A DNA stretch of 64,000 nucleotides from Rhodococcus sp. (in: high G+C Gram-positive bacteria) (GCA_012514505.1 JAAZAD010000512.1:1-64000), one strand, 5' to 3'; shown: positions 33,021 through 41,647, counted from the stretch's first letter. Translations and numbers: made by a program. Notes: a model not told the origin generated them from the letters alone.

Positions 33021-35003
33021 TCAGGATGAGGTGAGTGACCGGGCCGACATCGTGTCGTCCTCGGTGTCGAAGCTCGCGTCCCGCTCGGTGTCTGAGCTCG
33101 CGTCCCGCTCGGTGGCGAAGCTCGCGTCCCGCTCGGTGTCCGAACCCTCGTCGAACTGGGTGCGATAGAGCTGTTCGTAGCGTCCGCGGCGTGCCAGGAG
33201 TTGATCGTGCGTTCCGCGTTCGACGATGCGACCTGCTTCGACCACCAGAATCAGATCTGCGGCACGCACGGTGGACAACCGGTGCGCGATCACGATGGAC
33301 GTTCGCCCTGCCAGAGCCTCACCGAGCGCCGCCTGGACTGCCGCTTCGGAGGTGGAATCGAGGTGTGCGGTCGCCTCGTCGAGGATGACGACGCGGGGTT
33401 GGGCCAAAAGTAGGCGCGCGATCGTCAGCCGTTGTCGTTCGCCACCCGACAGTCGGTAGCCGCGCTCGCCGACGACGGTGTCGAGTCCGGCCGGCAACGA
33501 TGCGATCAGCTCGGTAAGGCGCGCCCGTTCGAGTACGTCGGCGACGTCGTCATCCGTGGCTGCGGGATTGGCGAGGAGAAGATTGGCTCGAACCGTGTCG
33601 TGAAACAGGTGGCCATCCTGGGTGACCATGCCGACGGTGGCCCGCAATGAATCCGTCGTCACGTCGCGGACATCGACGCCCGCGATTTCGATCGAACCGT
33701 GGTCGACGTCGTAGAGCCGTGGAACGAGTTGCGCGATGGTGGATTTGCCGGCCCCGGACGATCCGACGAGCGCGATCATCTGTCCAGGCTCGGCGCGGAA
33801 CGAGAGACCGTGCAGCACCTCCACGCCGCCCCGAGTGTCCAGGGAAGCGACCTCCTCCAGCGAGGCCAGCGACACCCGGTCGGCGGACGGGTACGCGAAC
33901 TCGACGTTCTCGAACTCGACCGAGGCAGGCCCCGTGGGCACGGGGACGGCGTCGGCCTTCTCCTGGATCAGGGGCTCGAGGTCGAGGACCTCGAAAACTC
34001 TCTCGAAGCTGACGAGGGCACTCATCACATCCATGCGTGCACTGGCCAACGAGGTCAGAGGTGAATACAGGCGGGTCAGCAGCATCGCCATGGCCACCAC
34101 CGCGCCGGCGTCGAGGATCTGGCGCAAGGCATAGAACCCGCCGAGTCCGTAGACCAGCGCCAGCGCCAGCGCCGAGACGAGCGTGAGTGCGGTGACGAAC
34201 ACCGCCTGCAGCATGGCGGTTTTGACCCCGATGTTGCGTACCCGTCGGGCGCGGACCGCGAACTCGGCCGATTCCTCGGATGGGCGGCCGAACAATTTCA
34301 CCAGCGTCGCGCCCGGTGCCGAGAACCGCTCGGTCATCTGCGTGCTCATCACCGAGTTGTGGTTGGCGGCCTCGCGGTTGAGTCGCGCCAGCCGGGCACC
34401 CATGTGACGTGCGGGCAGCACGAAGATGGGCAGCAGAAGAAGCGCGAACAGTGTGATCTGCCAGGAGATTCCGATCATCACGACGAGCGTGATGAGCAGT
34501 GTGACGATATTGCTGACGACGCCCGACAGTGTGTTGCTGAAGGCGCGCTGAGCGCCGATCACGTCATTGTTGAGGCGGCTCACGAGAGCGCCGGTACGCG
34601 TGCGGGTGAAGAAAGCAACCGGCATGCGTTGAACATGGTCGAACACTGCGGTGCGCAGGTCGAGGATGAGGTCCTCGCCGATGCTCGACGAGAACCAGCG
34701 AGTGGCCAGTGCCAGGGCAGCTTCGAGCACTGCGATGACCGCGATCAACACGGCGAGACGGACCACGACGCCCACATCGTCGCCGTCGACGATGGCATTG
34801 ACGACCCGCCCGGCGAGTACTGGTGTGGCAACAGCGAGTGCTGCCGTGGCCACACTGAGCAGGAGAAACCAGATGAGACTACGGCGGTGCGGTAGTGCGA
34901 ATCCTCCGATGCGGCGAAGTGTTGCCCGCGAGAACGGGCGCTTGTCCTCCTGTGCATGCATCGCGTTGTACATCGAGTTCCACGCGGTGACTTCCATGCT
35001 CAT
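33021..35003 (-). CDS. ABC exporter half-transporter (TMD-NBD)
   Basis: 660-residue ABC exporter that would act as a homodimer. Six membrane helices (about 38-330; DHVQRMPVAFFTRTRTGALVS is the usual coupling-helix region), then an ATPase with GSSGAGKS, RLSGGERQRLTIARLLL, VVILDEATAHLD and an intact H-loop (IVIAHRLSTV). The C-terminus is an eight-residue repeat TERDASSD/TERDASFD encoded by a 24-bp tandem array. ATG 35003 has AAGGAG 7 nt upstream. Its promoter has the 19-bp-spacer dyad of MerR-family activators, so it is probably induced by a redox, metal or drug signal. Confidence 0.92.
   Translation of the reverse strand: MSMEVTAWNSMYNAMHAQEDKRPFSRATLRRIGGFALPHRRSLIWFLLLSVATAALAVATPVLAGRVVNAIVDGDDVGVVVRLAVLIAVIAVLEAALALATRWFSSSIGEDLILDLRTAVFDHVQRMPVAFFTRTRTGALVSRLNNDVIGAQRAFSNTLSGVVSNIVTLLITLVVMIGISWQITLFALLLLPIFVLPARHMGARLARLNREAANHNSVMSTQMTERFSAPGATLVKLFGRPSEESAEFAVRARRVRNIGVKTAMLQAVFVTALTLVSALALALVYGLGGFYALRQILDAGAVVAMAMLLTRLYSPLTSLASARMDVMSALVSFERVFEVLDLEPLIQEKADAVPVPTGPASVEFENVEFAYPSADRVSLASLEEVASLDTRGGVEVLHGLSFRAEPGQMIALVGSSGAGKSTIAQLVPRLYDVDHGSIEIAGVDVRDVTTDSLRATVGMVTQDGHLFHDTVRANLLLANPAATDDDVADVLERARLTELIASLPAGLDTVVGERGYRLSGGERQRLTIARLLLAQPRVVILDEATAHLDSTSEAAVQAALGEALAGRTSIVIAHRLSTVRAADLILVVEAGRIVERGTHDQLLARRGRYEQLYRTQFDEGSDTERDASFATERDASSDTERDASFDTEDDTMSARSLTSS
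33061..33147. repeat. 24-bp tandem array (3 full copies plus a partial) at the ABC exporter C-terminus
   Basis: Each copy begins TCGGTG and contains CTCGCGTCCCGC; copies start at 33061, 33085, 33109 and 33133. They encode the acidic/basic TERDAS repeats at the end of the protein. Confidence 0.92.
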
Positions 35004-35055
35004 GCCGGTGCTCCTTATCGGTTGCCGCCCAGGCTAGGGGAGGCCACTGACACCG

Positions 35056-35086
35056 ACGGTAGAACCTGAAGTGAACTTCAGGTCAA
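35056..35086 (-). promoter_or_regulatory. MerR-family-type promoter and operator for the ABC exporter
   Basis: On the minus strand -35 TTGACC and -10 TACCGT are separated by 19 bp instead of 17, and the spacer region contains a perfect dyad, ACCTGAAGT-N2-ACTTCAGGT (35064-35083). Over-long spacers filled by a dyad are the hallmark of MerR/SoxR-activated promoters, and the arms differ from the SoxR box mainly by a C/G swap. The regulator gene is not in this window. Confidence 0.72.
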
Positions 35087-35087
35087 G

Positions 35088-35675
35088 TCACGTGGCAATG
35101 TCGACCACCAGACGAGTCGGCCCGGTCAGCGCGTGGACCGAGAAGGGTCGTCCCTTTTCCGAAACACCGATGAACGATTGGGTGACCCCCTCGAACACCA
35201 GAGCGCCGTTGACATCGGTGACCACGCCACCCGGAATGCCGGAGACGGGGTCCGGCCCGGAGTACGGCTCGACCTTGCTGTCGAACGGGTATGCCGAACC
35301 GGTGATCCGAACCTCCAGAATCGCCTGCCCGCCCACATCGACGGGGCGGCCGCTGCCGTCCTGAGCTGCCGCGTCGACGTACTCGACATTCCATCCGGGG
35401 GTTCCGGTGCCACCGAGTTCGTACACGACGCGGTTGAACCCCTCGTGTTCGCCTACGCGGATGTCGGTGACCGACAGGGCAGCTCCCTCGGAACGCTGCG
35501 CTTCCTTCGGCGACGTGTCGGTGGGGATCGCATCGTCGCTCGCCACAGAGGTGGTGGGCAGCAACGACGATACCGAGGTGGTGGCGGAGTCGCTCTCGGC
35601 ACAACCGCCGAGCACGAGCGCGCACGCGGCTATCGCGGCGAGTGGGGCAAGGCGTCGAGGTGTCGTCCGAGTCAT
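35088..35675 (-). CDS. Lipoprotein with AMIN-like domain
   Basis: 195 residues. Lipobox LVLGGC near residue 25, a Ser/Thr-rich linker, then a beta domain GFNRVVYELGGTGTPGWNVEYVD that resembles the AMIN-like domain found in actinobacterial cell-envelope lipoproteins, ending GPTRLVVDIAT. It would be anchored to the outer face of the membrane; function unknown, perhaps peptidoglycan or envelope binding. TACGAT lies 6 nt before the ATG, so the mRNA may be leaderless. It ends just before the MerR-type promoter. Confidence 0.8.
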   Translation of the reverse strand: MTRTTPRRLAPLAAIAACALVLGGCAESDSATTSVSSLLPTTSVASDDAIPTDTSPKEAQRSEGAALSVTDIRVGEHEGFNRVVYELGGTGTPGWNVEYVDAAAQDGSGRPVDVGGQAILEVRITGSAYPFDSKVEPYSGPDPVSGIPGGVVTDVNGALVFEGVTQSFIGVSEKGRPFSVHALTGPTRLVVDIAT

Positions 35676-35681
35676 CCTCCG

Positions 35682-35687
35682 ATCGTA
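35682..35687 (-). promoter_or_regulatory. -10 hexamer TACGAT for leaderless lipoprotein mRNA
   Basis: On the minus strand TACGAT is followed by 6 nt and the ATG at 35675. Confidence 0.45.
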
Positions 35688-35734
35688 AGCCCGCAGGGGC
35701 CTCGAGTGATCGACCGACGTGCGCTCGGGTTGTT

Positions 35735-35786
35735 ACCAGGTGACGTCTATCGGCGCGTGCGTCACCAGGTGACGTCTATCGGCGCG
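35735..35786. repeat. Duplicated 3' end of the arabinosyltransferase gene (23-bp identical copies, period 29)
   Basis: The last codons of the emb-type gene (encoding APIDVTW) and sequence around its stop are repeated exactly just downstream. The copies run 35735-35757 and 35764-35786, so a second APIDVTW-stop is encoded in another frame. Confidence 0.92.
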
Positions 35787-38700
35787 GGACTCCACAATCC
35801 CGAGCGCGTGACGCTGGTGGTGTCGATGTCTGCGGGAACGGTGCCCGGATCCACCGGTTCGTATTGTTCGAGGGATCCCCAGTCGCGTCCGAAGTCGTTG
35901 CTCAGATAGGTCGGAACGGTCCGCGCCTGCGTGGTCATGTTGATCCAGCCGAGTGGTCCGCCGCCGTCGTGGCCCTGCCAGAGATTGGTCATGGTGACGG
36001 CGGGCCGGTCGGGCAGGATCCGATACTCGGGGATCTCGGCGACCCCGTTGCGGTGATCGAAGGGTCGCTGGCACGGAAACTGCAGTGCGACAGCCCAGTC
36101 GATCATCGCTGGTGTGTCGCTGCCGACGACCTCGTTGAGCGTCTGGGTGTGCGGCACCCGGGGCGGTGTGAGGGCAACCCAACCCTTCGGCCCGGTGTTG
36201 GTGTCTTCGGCCACCAGTCGGATCGCGTCGGCGCCTTCGGGTGCTTGGTTCAGCGGGACACGCAGATTTCGCCACGACGGGGTGGGGCCGATATCGAGGG
36301 GCCGGGCCGAGCCGAGCGTGTCGACGGTGGTGCCGTCCCCGCGCTTTCCGAACTCGACGGTGACCTCGGAGCCGGGTGTCACCACACCGTCCGAGTCGAC
36401 CGAACGGACGCTGCCGGCCGCAGCGATCGAGATCAGGTCTCCTCGGTCGGGTAGCGAGTACCACTCGGAGGTCAAGGTGGCCGGGCCAGGCGTGCCGTAG
36501 CTACCCAGTACAGGTGTTGTGGCGGGGTCGAGGCCGAACGGTAGTGCAACGTCGCTTCCGTTGATGCCCACCGCGCCGGTTCCACCGCCGGTTCCGGCAC
36601 CCGACCGTGTCGAATCGGTATCGGTTTCCTCGGTGAGGGTGCTCGAGATGCTCTCGTCCGACGTCGCCTCGTCGTCAGCGGTCAGATCGGACGCCACCCC
36701 GTTCGGGGTGAATCCAGTGTTCTGGGCAGCGAGAGCTTCGCCCGGTGGCGCGGCGATCGGTTGCAGGACGGATCGGTTGGGGTCGGTTTCGACGAGTACG
36801 TCCTCGGCCACGCCGCAGCTGTTCCCTGCGAGGGCTCCGACATTGGATTTCGCCAGAGAGAACGCGGGGTACTGATCGATAGCGGCTTTCCCCAACGACA
36901 GGACGCTGATCGCGACCATCGCGGCAGCTGCGATCGTCAATGGCGGTGCGGACCACAGGCGACCGGGTTTCCTCGGCTGCTTCTCGAACGGTTCGCGGAG
37001 GTAGAGCCATCCTGCGACCATCAGCGCGAGGAGGGTCGCGCCCAACAGCATGGTGCTGACACCCAGCCCGGCGATACTGACCGGCTTGTCCCACCACGGA
37101 ACACCCCAGGCGGAGACGTACCACCAGGAATTGCTTCCGGTGAAGCACACGGCGAGGAGGAACAACACGGCTGCGGTGAAGAGTGTCCGGTTGCGCGGCG
37201 ACCGCAACACTGCCGGTCCTACGGCGATCGCAGCCAGAACCGCCATCGCACCGGCCAGGCCGGCGAACACCCCGAATTGGTGGGTCCATTTGGTGGGTGT
37301 GAAGGTCATCAGCGCCACCGCGGCGATACTGATCCCGACGAGCCGTCGGCCGGGTCCGAGCGCGACACCCGGGATGCGTCCACCGCGACTCATCATCACC
37401 ATCAGAGTGGCGCCTATCGACAACAGCATGGCGAACACGGCGAACCGTCGCGTCAACGAGCCGTCGGCGCCCATGTTGAGTAGCCAGTCGTAGCGCTTGT
37501 ACTCGTGGAACCACGGCTCGGATGGGGGAACGGAGTGCACGCGCTGCATTTCCAGGACTGCAGCCAGCGTTTGGTCCGCGAAGCAGGCGACGAGTACCGC
37601 CAGACCCGCAGCCACCATGGGCCCGAGAAGTGCGAGGTAGCCGACCTGCTTGGCGCGAGCAGCGATGATCTGCTGGATCGGGCGAGCTCCGGCGATCAAC
37701 GCACCGAAGCAGATGACCCCCGACGGGCCGGATGTGAGCGTGAAGGCAGCGACAAGCAGTGCCACCGCCGCAGGTAACAGGCGACGGGTCGCGATTGCGC
37801 GTTCCACGCAGCACCACGTGAGCAGCGCGCCGACGGCGATCGCCGGCTCGGGGCGCAATCCGTTGTTGTACGGCAGCCAGAAGGCCAGGAAGAGAAGACC
37901 GCCGGTCCACAGCGCCACCCTGTTGCGCCGGACGGAGACGCCGAGCCGCGGCACCACCTCACGGCTGATCAGGAGCCATCCCACGATCCCCAGGATCAGG
38001 GCGGGCAATCGAACCCACGGGCTTGCCGTCGAGATCGATGCCAGTAGTCCGAAGAGGTCGTAATAGGGCGTGCCGAACGGGGCCTCGGGGACACCGAACC
38101 AGCGGAAGTAGTTCGCCATGTAGCCCGATTCGATCGACGATCGGGCCATCGTGAACTGGTAGCCGTCATCGGAGGTGGTGGCACCGATGAAGTGCCACAA
38201 CACCAGGGTCCCGATCACGCCGGCGTCGGCGAGACCGAACCGCCACCAGTTCGAGGGGAAGAACCTGCGTGCGGAGCGTCCGTCGAGTGTGTCGATGCGG
38301 TGCAGCGCGAACAGAGATATGGCGACCGAGAGGACCGCAAGGTTCATCGCGGCGAGTTTCAGCGCACTCGGTGTCGACGAGAACCGTGAATCGATGTCCG
38401 CATGGACCGACAACCCGGCGGGGGCTTGTCCTGTCAGGTCGGTGAACACGCCGACCACCTGCGGGCGCAGGTCACCCGAAACGACGATGTCGTCGTCGCG
38501 CCACGACGGACTCACCGTTGTTCCTGCCGCGGTGGCAGACACCGACACCGTTCCTCGTGCGGCCTCCGCCGCGGGCGCCGAGAACAGCACCCGATTGCGT
38601 TGCACGATCTCGAACAGCGACTCCTGCTCGTCGGTTACGACGCGGGCGAAGAATCCGTACTGCTGCGCGCCCTTCCCGTCGGTGGGCGCCGACGACACGA

Positions 38701-39004
38701 CCACGCCTCCGGTGTCTGCCAAGGCGCCGACCGCGGTACCTGGAATCTGCACATCGAAGGTCAAGGGTGCGTACGACACCAGCGGTGCGTCGACACTGGT
38801 CACCTCACCACCACTGGATGGCCACGACAGGCTCGCCGCGTCCTGCTCGACCGGCAGAAACGGCACCGCCAACGCGCACAGCGCACCGATCAGGGATGCG
38901 ATGATCGCGATCCGGCGGGTGATGTGCCGGTCGCGGCGGGGAGTCGACCGGTCGACTTTCGCGGGTGCGCTGGAAGGAATGTCGGACTCACGCGTCCCCG
39001 TCAT
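35762..39004 (-). CDS. Arabinosyltransferase of the EmbA/EmbB/EmbC family
   Basis: GT-C glycosyltransferase of 1080 residues that adds arabinose from decaprenyl-phosphoryl-arabinose to cell-wall arabinogalactan or lipoarabinomannan. One N-terminal helix (IAIIASLIGALCALAVPFLP), a periplasmic jelly-roll-like domain, the catalytic-loop motif GATTSDDGYQFTMAR near residue 280, a multi-helix membrane core, and a C-terminal carbohydrate-binding domain (LTSEWYSLPDRGDLISIAAAG). EmbC, EmbA and EmbB usually cluster with one another; here one gene stands alone. ATG 39004 is used; GTG 39016, 8 nt after TACAGT, is an alternative. The target of ethambutol in relatives. Confidence 0.93.
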   Translation of the reverse strand: MTGTRESDIPSSAPAKVDRSTPRRDRHITRRIAIIASLIGALCALAVPFLPVEQDAASLSWPSSGGEVTSVDAPLVSYAPLTFDVQIPGTAVGALADTGGVVVSSAPTDGKGAQQYGFFARVVTDEQESLFEIVQRNRVLFSAPAAEAARGTVSVSATAAGTTVSPSWRDDDIVVSGDLRPQVVGVFTDLTGQAPAGLSVHADIDSRFSSTPSALKLAAMNLAVLSVAISLFALHRIDTLDGRSARRFFPSNWWRFGLADAGVIGTLVLWHFIGATTSDDGYQFTMARSSIESGYMANYFRWFGVPEAPFGTPYYDLFGLLASISTASPWVRLPALILGIVGWLLISREVVPRLGVSVRRNRVALWTGGLLFLAFWLPYNNGLRPEPAIAVGALLTWCCVERAIATRRLLPAAVALLVAAFTLTSGPSGVICFGALIAGARPIQQIIAARAKQVGYLALLGPMVAAGLAVLVACFADQTLAAVLEMQRVHSVPPSEPWFHEYKRYDWLLNMGADGSLTRRFAVFAMLLSIGATLMVMMSRGGRIPGVALGPGRRLVGISIAAVALMTFTPTKWTHQFGVFAGLAGAMAVLAAIAVGPAVLRSPRNRTLFTAAVLFLLAVCFTGSNSWWYVSAWGVPWWDKPVSIAGLGVSTMLLGATLLALMVAGWLYLREPFEKQPRKPGRLWSAPPLTIAAAAMVAISVLSLGKAAIDQYPAFSLAKSNVGALAGNSCGVAEDVLVETDPNRSVLQPIAAPPGEALAAQNTGFTPNGVASDLTADDEATSDESISSTLTEETDTDSTRSGAGTGGGTGAVGINGSDVALPFGLDPATTPVLGSYGTPGPATLTSEWYSLPDRGDLISIAAAGSVRSVDSDGVVTPGSEVTVEFGKRGDGTTVDTLGSARPLDIGPTPSWRNLRVPLNQAPEGADAIRLVAEDTNTGPKGWVALTPPRVPHTQTLNEVVGSDTPAMIDWAVALQFPCQRPFDHRNGVAEIPEYRILPDRPAVTMTNLWQGHDGGGPLGWINMTTQARTVPTYLSNDFGRDWGSLEQYEPVDPGTVPADIDTTSVTRSGLWSPAPIDVTW

Positions 39005-39149
39005 ACTGTCGACCACAGCATGCCACTGTATCTACCGTGTGATCGCCTGGCATCGACAGCGTGAGCATCCGGCATTCTCACCCCCGTGGATGCCGCTCGC
39101 ACTAGATTGATGGCTGCTCGATCACCGAGGAATCCGATGGGAGTGCTGA

Positions 39150-39518
39150 ATGAAGCGTGGCGCCGCGATCCTGGCTGCTATTGCGATGGTGTCGCTCACC
39201 GCGTGCGGTGACGACGACGGGACTCAGGCGCCGAGCACGGGGGAGCGTTCGTCTGCGCCGGTCGCAGACACGGATTCACCGTTCCCCGGACGAAACGATT
39301 CGTTCGACCCCAACGATCCGAACAGCCTGTGTTTCGGGGCATCGCCCGATATCCCGAACCCGTACGAAGGCTGCCCCGGTTACAGTCCGGAGCAGGAGTC
39401 TCTGGTGAAGAACTTCCCGACACCACCGTCGCCGGTCCCGTCCGAACCGGCCCCGCCGGCTCCGACCCCAACCGAAACGGTTCCGCCGACCACGGCCGAG
39501 GGTGTGCCCCCCGAGTAG
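39150..39518 (+). CDS. Small proline-rich lipoprotein
   Basis: 122 residues: MKRGAAILAAIAMVSLTACG is a lipoprotein signal with the lipid-attached Cys at 19, followed by an acidic/polar region with two cysteines (NSLCFGASP, YEGCPGYSP) and a Pro/Thr/Glu-rich C-terminus. No enzymatic domain. Function unknown, presumably cell-envelope. The ATG has GGGAG upstream. Its stop codon directly abuts the stop of the converging UPF0225 gene. Confidence 0.78.
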   Translation: MKRGAAILAAIAMVSLTACGDDDGTQAPSTGERSSAPVADTDSPFPGRNDSFDPNDPNSLCFGASPDIPNPYEGCPGYSPEQESLVKNFPTPPSPVPSEPAPPAPTPTETVPPTTAEGVPPE

Positions 39519-39905
39519 TCAGCCGTTCGGAAACGTGCCGTCCAGGTAAAACCACTCGCCGTCCTCTTTGAGGAAGCGGCTGTTCTCGTGCAGTGACCCC
39601 CGCGCGCCGTCGTGGCGAAAATGCGCCCGAAACTCGACGGTGCCCGCATCGTCCAGGAGGCTCCCTCGTTCGGTGGCGAGAATGTCGAGGCGCACCCACT
39701 GCTGGTCCGGGTCGAGGTCGACGGCCTTCGGCCTCGTTCGGGGGTGCCATGTCCGCAACAGGTAGTCGGCGTCTCCGACGGCGAACGCCGTGAAACGTGA
39801 CCGCATGAGCCGTTCGGCGGTCGGGGGTGTGGCCTCTCCGCTGTGGAACCGGCCGCAGCAGAGGTCGTAGGGTTCGCCGAGTCGGCAGGGGCAGGTGGTG
39901 GTCAC
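39519..39905 (-). CDS. UPF0225/YchJ-like protein with SEC-C-type N-terminus
   Basis: 128-residue cytosolic protein. The N-terminus TTTCPCRLGEPYDLCCGRFH is the CxCx(8-10)CC zinc-binding motif of SEC-C/YchJ proteins, followed by the NTF2-like YchJ domain (RFTAFAVGDADYLLRTWHP, VEFRAHFR, SRFLKEDGEWFYLDG). Biochemical role is unknown. GTG 39905 overlaps the TGA of the upstream membrane-protein gene (GTGA), supporting this start and co-translation. Confidence 0.87.
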   Translation of the reverse strand: MTTTCPCRLGEPYDLCCGRFHSGEATPPTAERLMRSRFTAFAVGDADYLLRTWHPRTRPKAVDLDPDQQWVRLDILATERGSLLDDAGTVEFRAHFRHDGARGSLHENSRFLKEDGEWFYLDGTFPNG

Positions 39906-40717
39906 CGCTCCAGTATCGCGGACTCCGGTTTGTTGGAGTACTGGCGCATGGCGATGCCGCTGACGGCGCCGATCACGATCAGAAGGATCGCGACCCAGTC
40001 GGGGTCGTTGTCGGTCACGAGCATCGCGATGCCGACGGCGGTCACGAACGGCGGCAGAAAGTCGATCAAACCCGTCCACGGCGGTATCGGTTCCGACGTG
40101 TCGCCGGCGGCAGCCGCTTCGCGAGCGCTGACGTAGTCGGGGTACCACTCGGTGAACGCCACAGCGAACAGCAGGGTGCCGAGCGGGATGATCCATCCGG
40201 TCCAGAAGCCGTTCGGTTCACCCAGAACCACGTCCGCGAACAGTCCGACCAGAGCGTTGACGGCGAAGGCGCCGCCCCAGACCAGGGTGATGTTGCGGTT
40301 GACGCGGTAGAAGATGGGCGTGTTCCACAATTCTTCCGGAGCTTGTTCCCGGGCGTATTGCAGCGTGAACGGATTGCGGATCAGGATCGATCCGAATGCG
40401 AACACGACGAGGGCGATGTTGGTCATCTCGCCGGCCCACTGCTCCAACCACGTGATGAGACTGTCGGAGGCGACCAGGCCGATCACCGCCAACGTGCCGA
40501 AATAGGCGAGGTCGAACAGTTCGAGCAGCTTGAACGACGTTCCCCGTTTGTGGCCCAGGAACGTGAACAGCAGTGAGAGGCCGAGCGCGGTGCATACCGC
40601 GACCTCGAAGCGATCCGGCCCCACGAGGATCGCCATCGCGATCCACGGCAGGAGCCCGGCCAGTGGGGACTCGAGGAAGGTCTCGAGTAAACGGGGTTTC
40701 GATCTCAGGTTGACCAC
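39902..40717 (-). CDS. Integral membrane protein of unknown function
   Basis: 271 residues with about seven predicted helices: LAGLLPWIAMAILVG, VAVCTALGLSLLFTFLG, ELFDLAYFGTLAVIGLV, NIALVVFAFGSILI, LVWGGAFAVNALVGLFA, WIIPLGTLLFAVAF and WVAILLIVIGAVSGIAM. No transport motif identified. GTG 40717 (VVNLRSKPR) has AAGGAG close upstream; the very long ORF-track start is an antisense artefact. It is translationally coupled to the UPF0225 gene downstream. Confidence 0.78.
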   Translation of the reverse strand: MVNLRSKPRLLETFLESPLAGLLPWIAMAILVGPDRFEVAVCTALGLSLLFTFLGHKRGTSFKLLELFDLAYFGTLAVIGLVASDSLITWLEQWAGEMTNIALVVFAFGSILIRNPFTLQYAREQAPEELWNTPIFYRVNRNITLVWGGAFAVNALVGLFADVVLGEPNGFWTGWIIPLGTLLFAVAFTEWYPDYVSAREAAAAGDTSEPIPPWTGLIDFLPPFVTAVGIAMLVTDNDPDWVAILLIVIGAVSGIAMRQYSNKPESAILER

Positions 40718-40738
40718 GGAGTCTCCTTCACATCGACC

Positions 40739-40774
40739 TTCTCGAATTCTCGGACGTTCTCGAATTCTCGCAGG
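40739..40774. repeat. 18-bp tandem duplication upstream of the membrane-protein gene
   Basis: Two adjacent 18-bp copies share TTCTCGAATTCTCG and differ only in the last four bases. Located about 22 bp upstream of the leftward GTG, within the 162-bp divergent gap to the ABC operon. The rest of that gap shows no clear promoter. Confidence 0.85.
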
Positions 40775-40879
40775 TCGTGCCGCTACCTGTTGGGGGAATT
40801 GCCTGGTCTGCTCGCCAACCCGAGATCTCAGGGTTCTACCTGATGGCGGCGTGTCCGGATTTCCACAAGGATGGTGCGC

Positions 40880-41644
40880 ATGAGCACGCACGCCGCAGCC
40901 CGCGCAATCGACTTGTCCAAGACCTATGGAGAGGGCGATACCACCGTCCACGCCCTCGCAGGCGTTTCCGCAGACTTCGCGCGAGGTGAGTTCACCGCGA
41001 TCATGGGCCCGTCCGGCTCTGGAAAGTCGACGCTGATGCACTGCTTGGCCGGTCTCGATGTTGCGTCGTCGGGCTCGGTCCTCATCGGGGACACCGAACT
41101 GACGACCCTGTCGGACAAGGACATGACGGCGTTGCGGCGGGACCGGATCGGGTTCGTGTTCCAGGCATTCAACCTCGTGCCGACGCTGACGGCCCTCGAG
41201 AACATCACGCTGCCGCTGGACATCGCAGGGCGCACCCCGGATGCGTCCTGGCTCGACAACGTCCTGACCCGGCTGGGATTGAACGACCGTCTCGATCACC
41301 GGCCCGGGGAGCTGTCCGGTGGTCAGCAGCAGCGCGTGGCATGTGCCCGCGCACTGGCCGGACAGCCCGAGATCATCTTCGGCGACGAGCCCACCGGCAA
41401 TCTCGATTCGAAGTCGTCCGGCGAGGTGCTGGCGATTCTGCGTGCGGCAGTGGACGAATTCGGGCAGACGGTGGTGATCGTGACCCACGATCCGCGCGCC
41501 GCTGCGTACGCCGACCGTGTCGTGTTTCTCGCGGACGGCCAGATCGTCGACGAACTGCGTGAGCCCACCGCCGATTCGGTGCTGGACACGATGAAGCGAC
41601 TGGACGAGCCTGCGTCCGGCACCGGCGTGAACGCGGCGGTCTGA
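40880..41644 (+). CDS. ABC transporter ATP-binding protein, MacB/LolD type
   Basis: 254-residue ATPase that would power the FtsX-type permease encoded 3 bp downstream. Walker A GPSGSGKS, Q-loop VFQAFNLVPTLTALENI, signature ELSGGQQQRVACARAL, Walker B IIFGDEPTGNLDSKSS, and H-loop VIVTHDPRAAAYADRV. The FQAFNLVPTLTALENI and FGDEPTGNLDSKS wording is typical of the MacB/LolD/SalX group involved in lipid, lipoprotein or peptide export. ATG 40880 has AAGG upstream at suitable spacing; ATG 40871 is an alternative. Confidence 0.93.
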   Translation: MSTHAAARAIDLSKTYGEGDTTVHALAGVSADFARGEFTAIMGPSGSGKSTLMHCLAGLDVASSGSVLIGDTELTTLSDKDMTALRRDRIGFVFQAFNLVPTLTALENITLPLDIAGRTPDASWLDNVLTRLGLNDRLDHRPGELSGGQQQRVACARALAGQPEIIFGDEPTGNLDSKSSGEVLAILRAAVDEFGQTVVIVTHDPRAAAYADRVVFLADGQIVDELREPTADSVLDTMKRLDEPASGTGVNAAV

Positions 41645-41647
41645 TCC

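Noticed and set aside
36675-37910. 411-aa minus-strand ORF
   Set aside because: Out-of-frame Arg-rich reading of the arabinosyltransferase gene.
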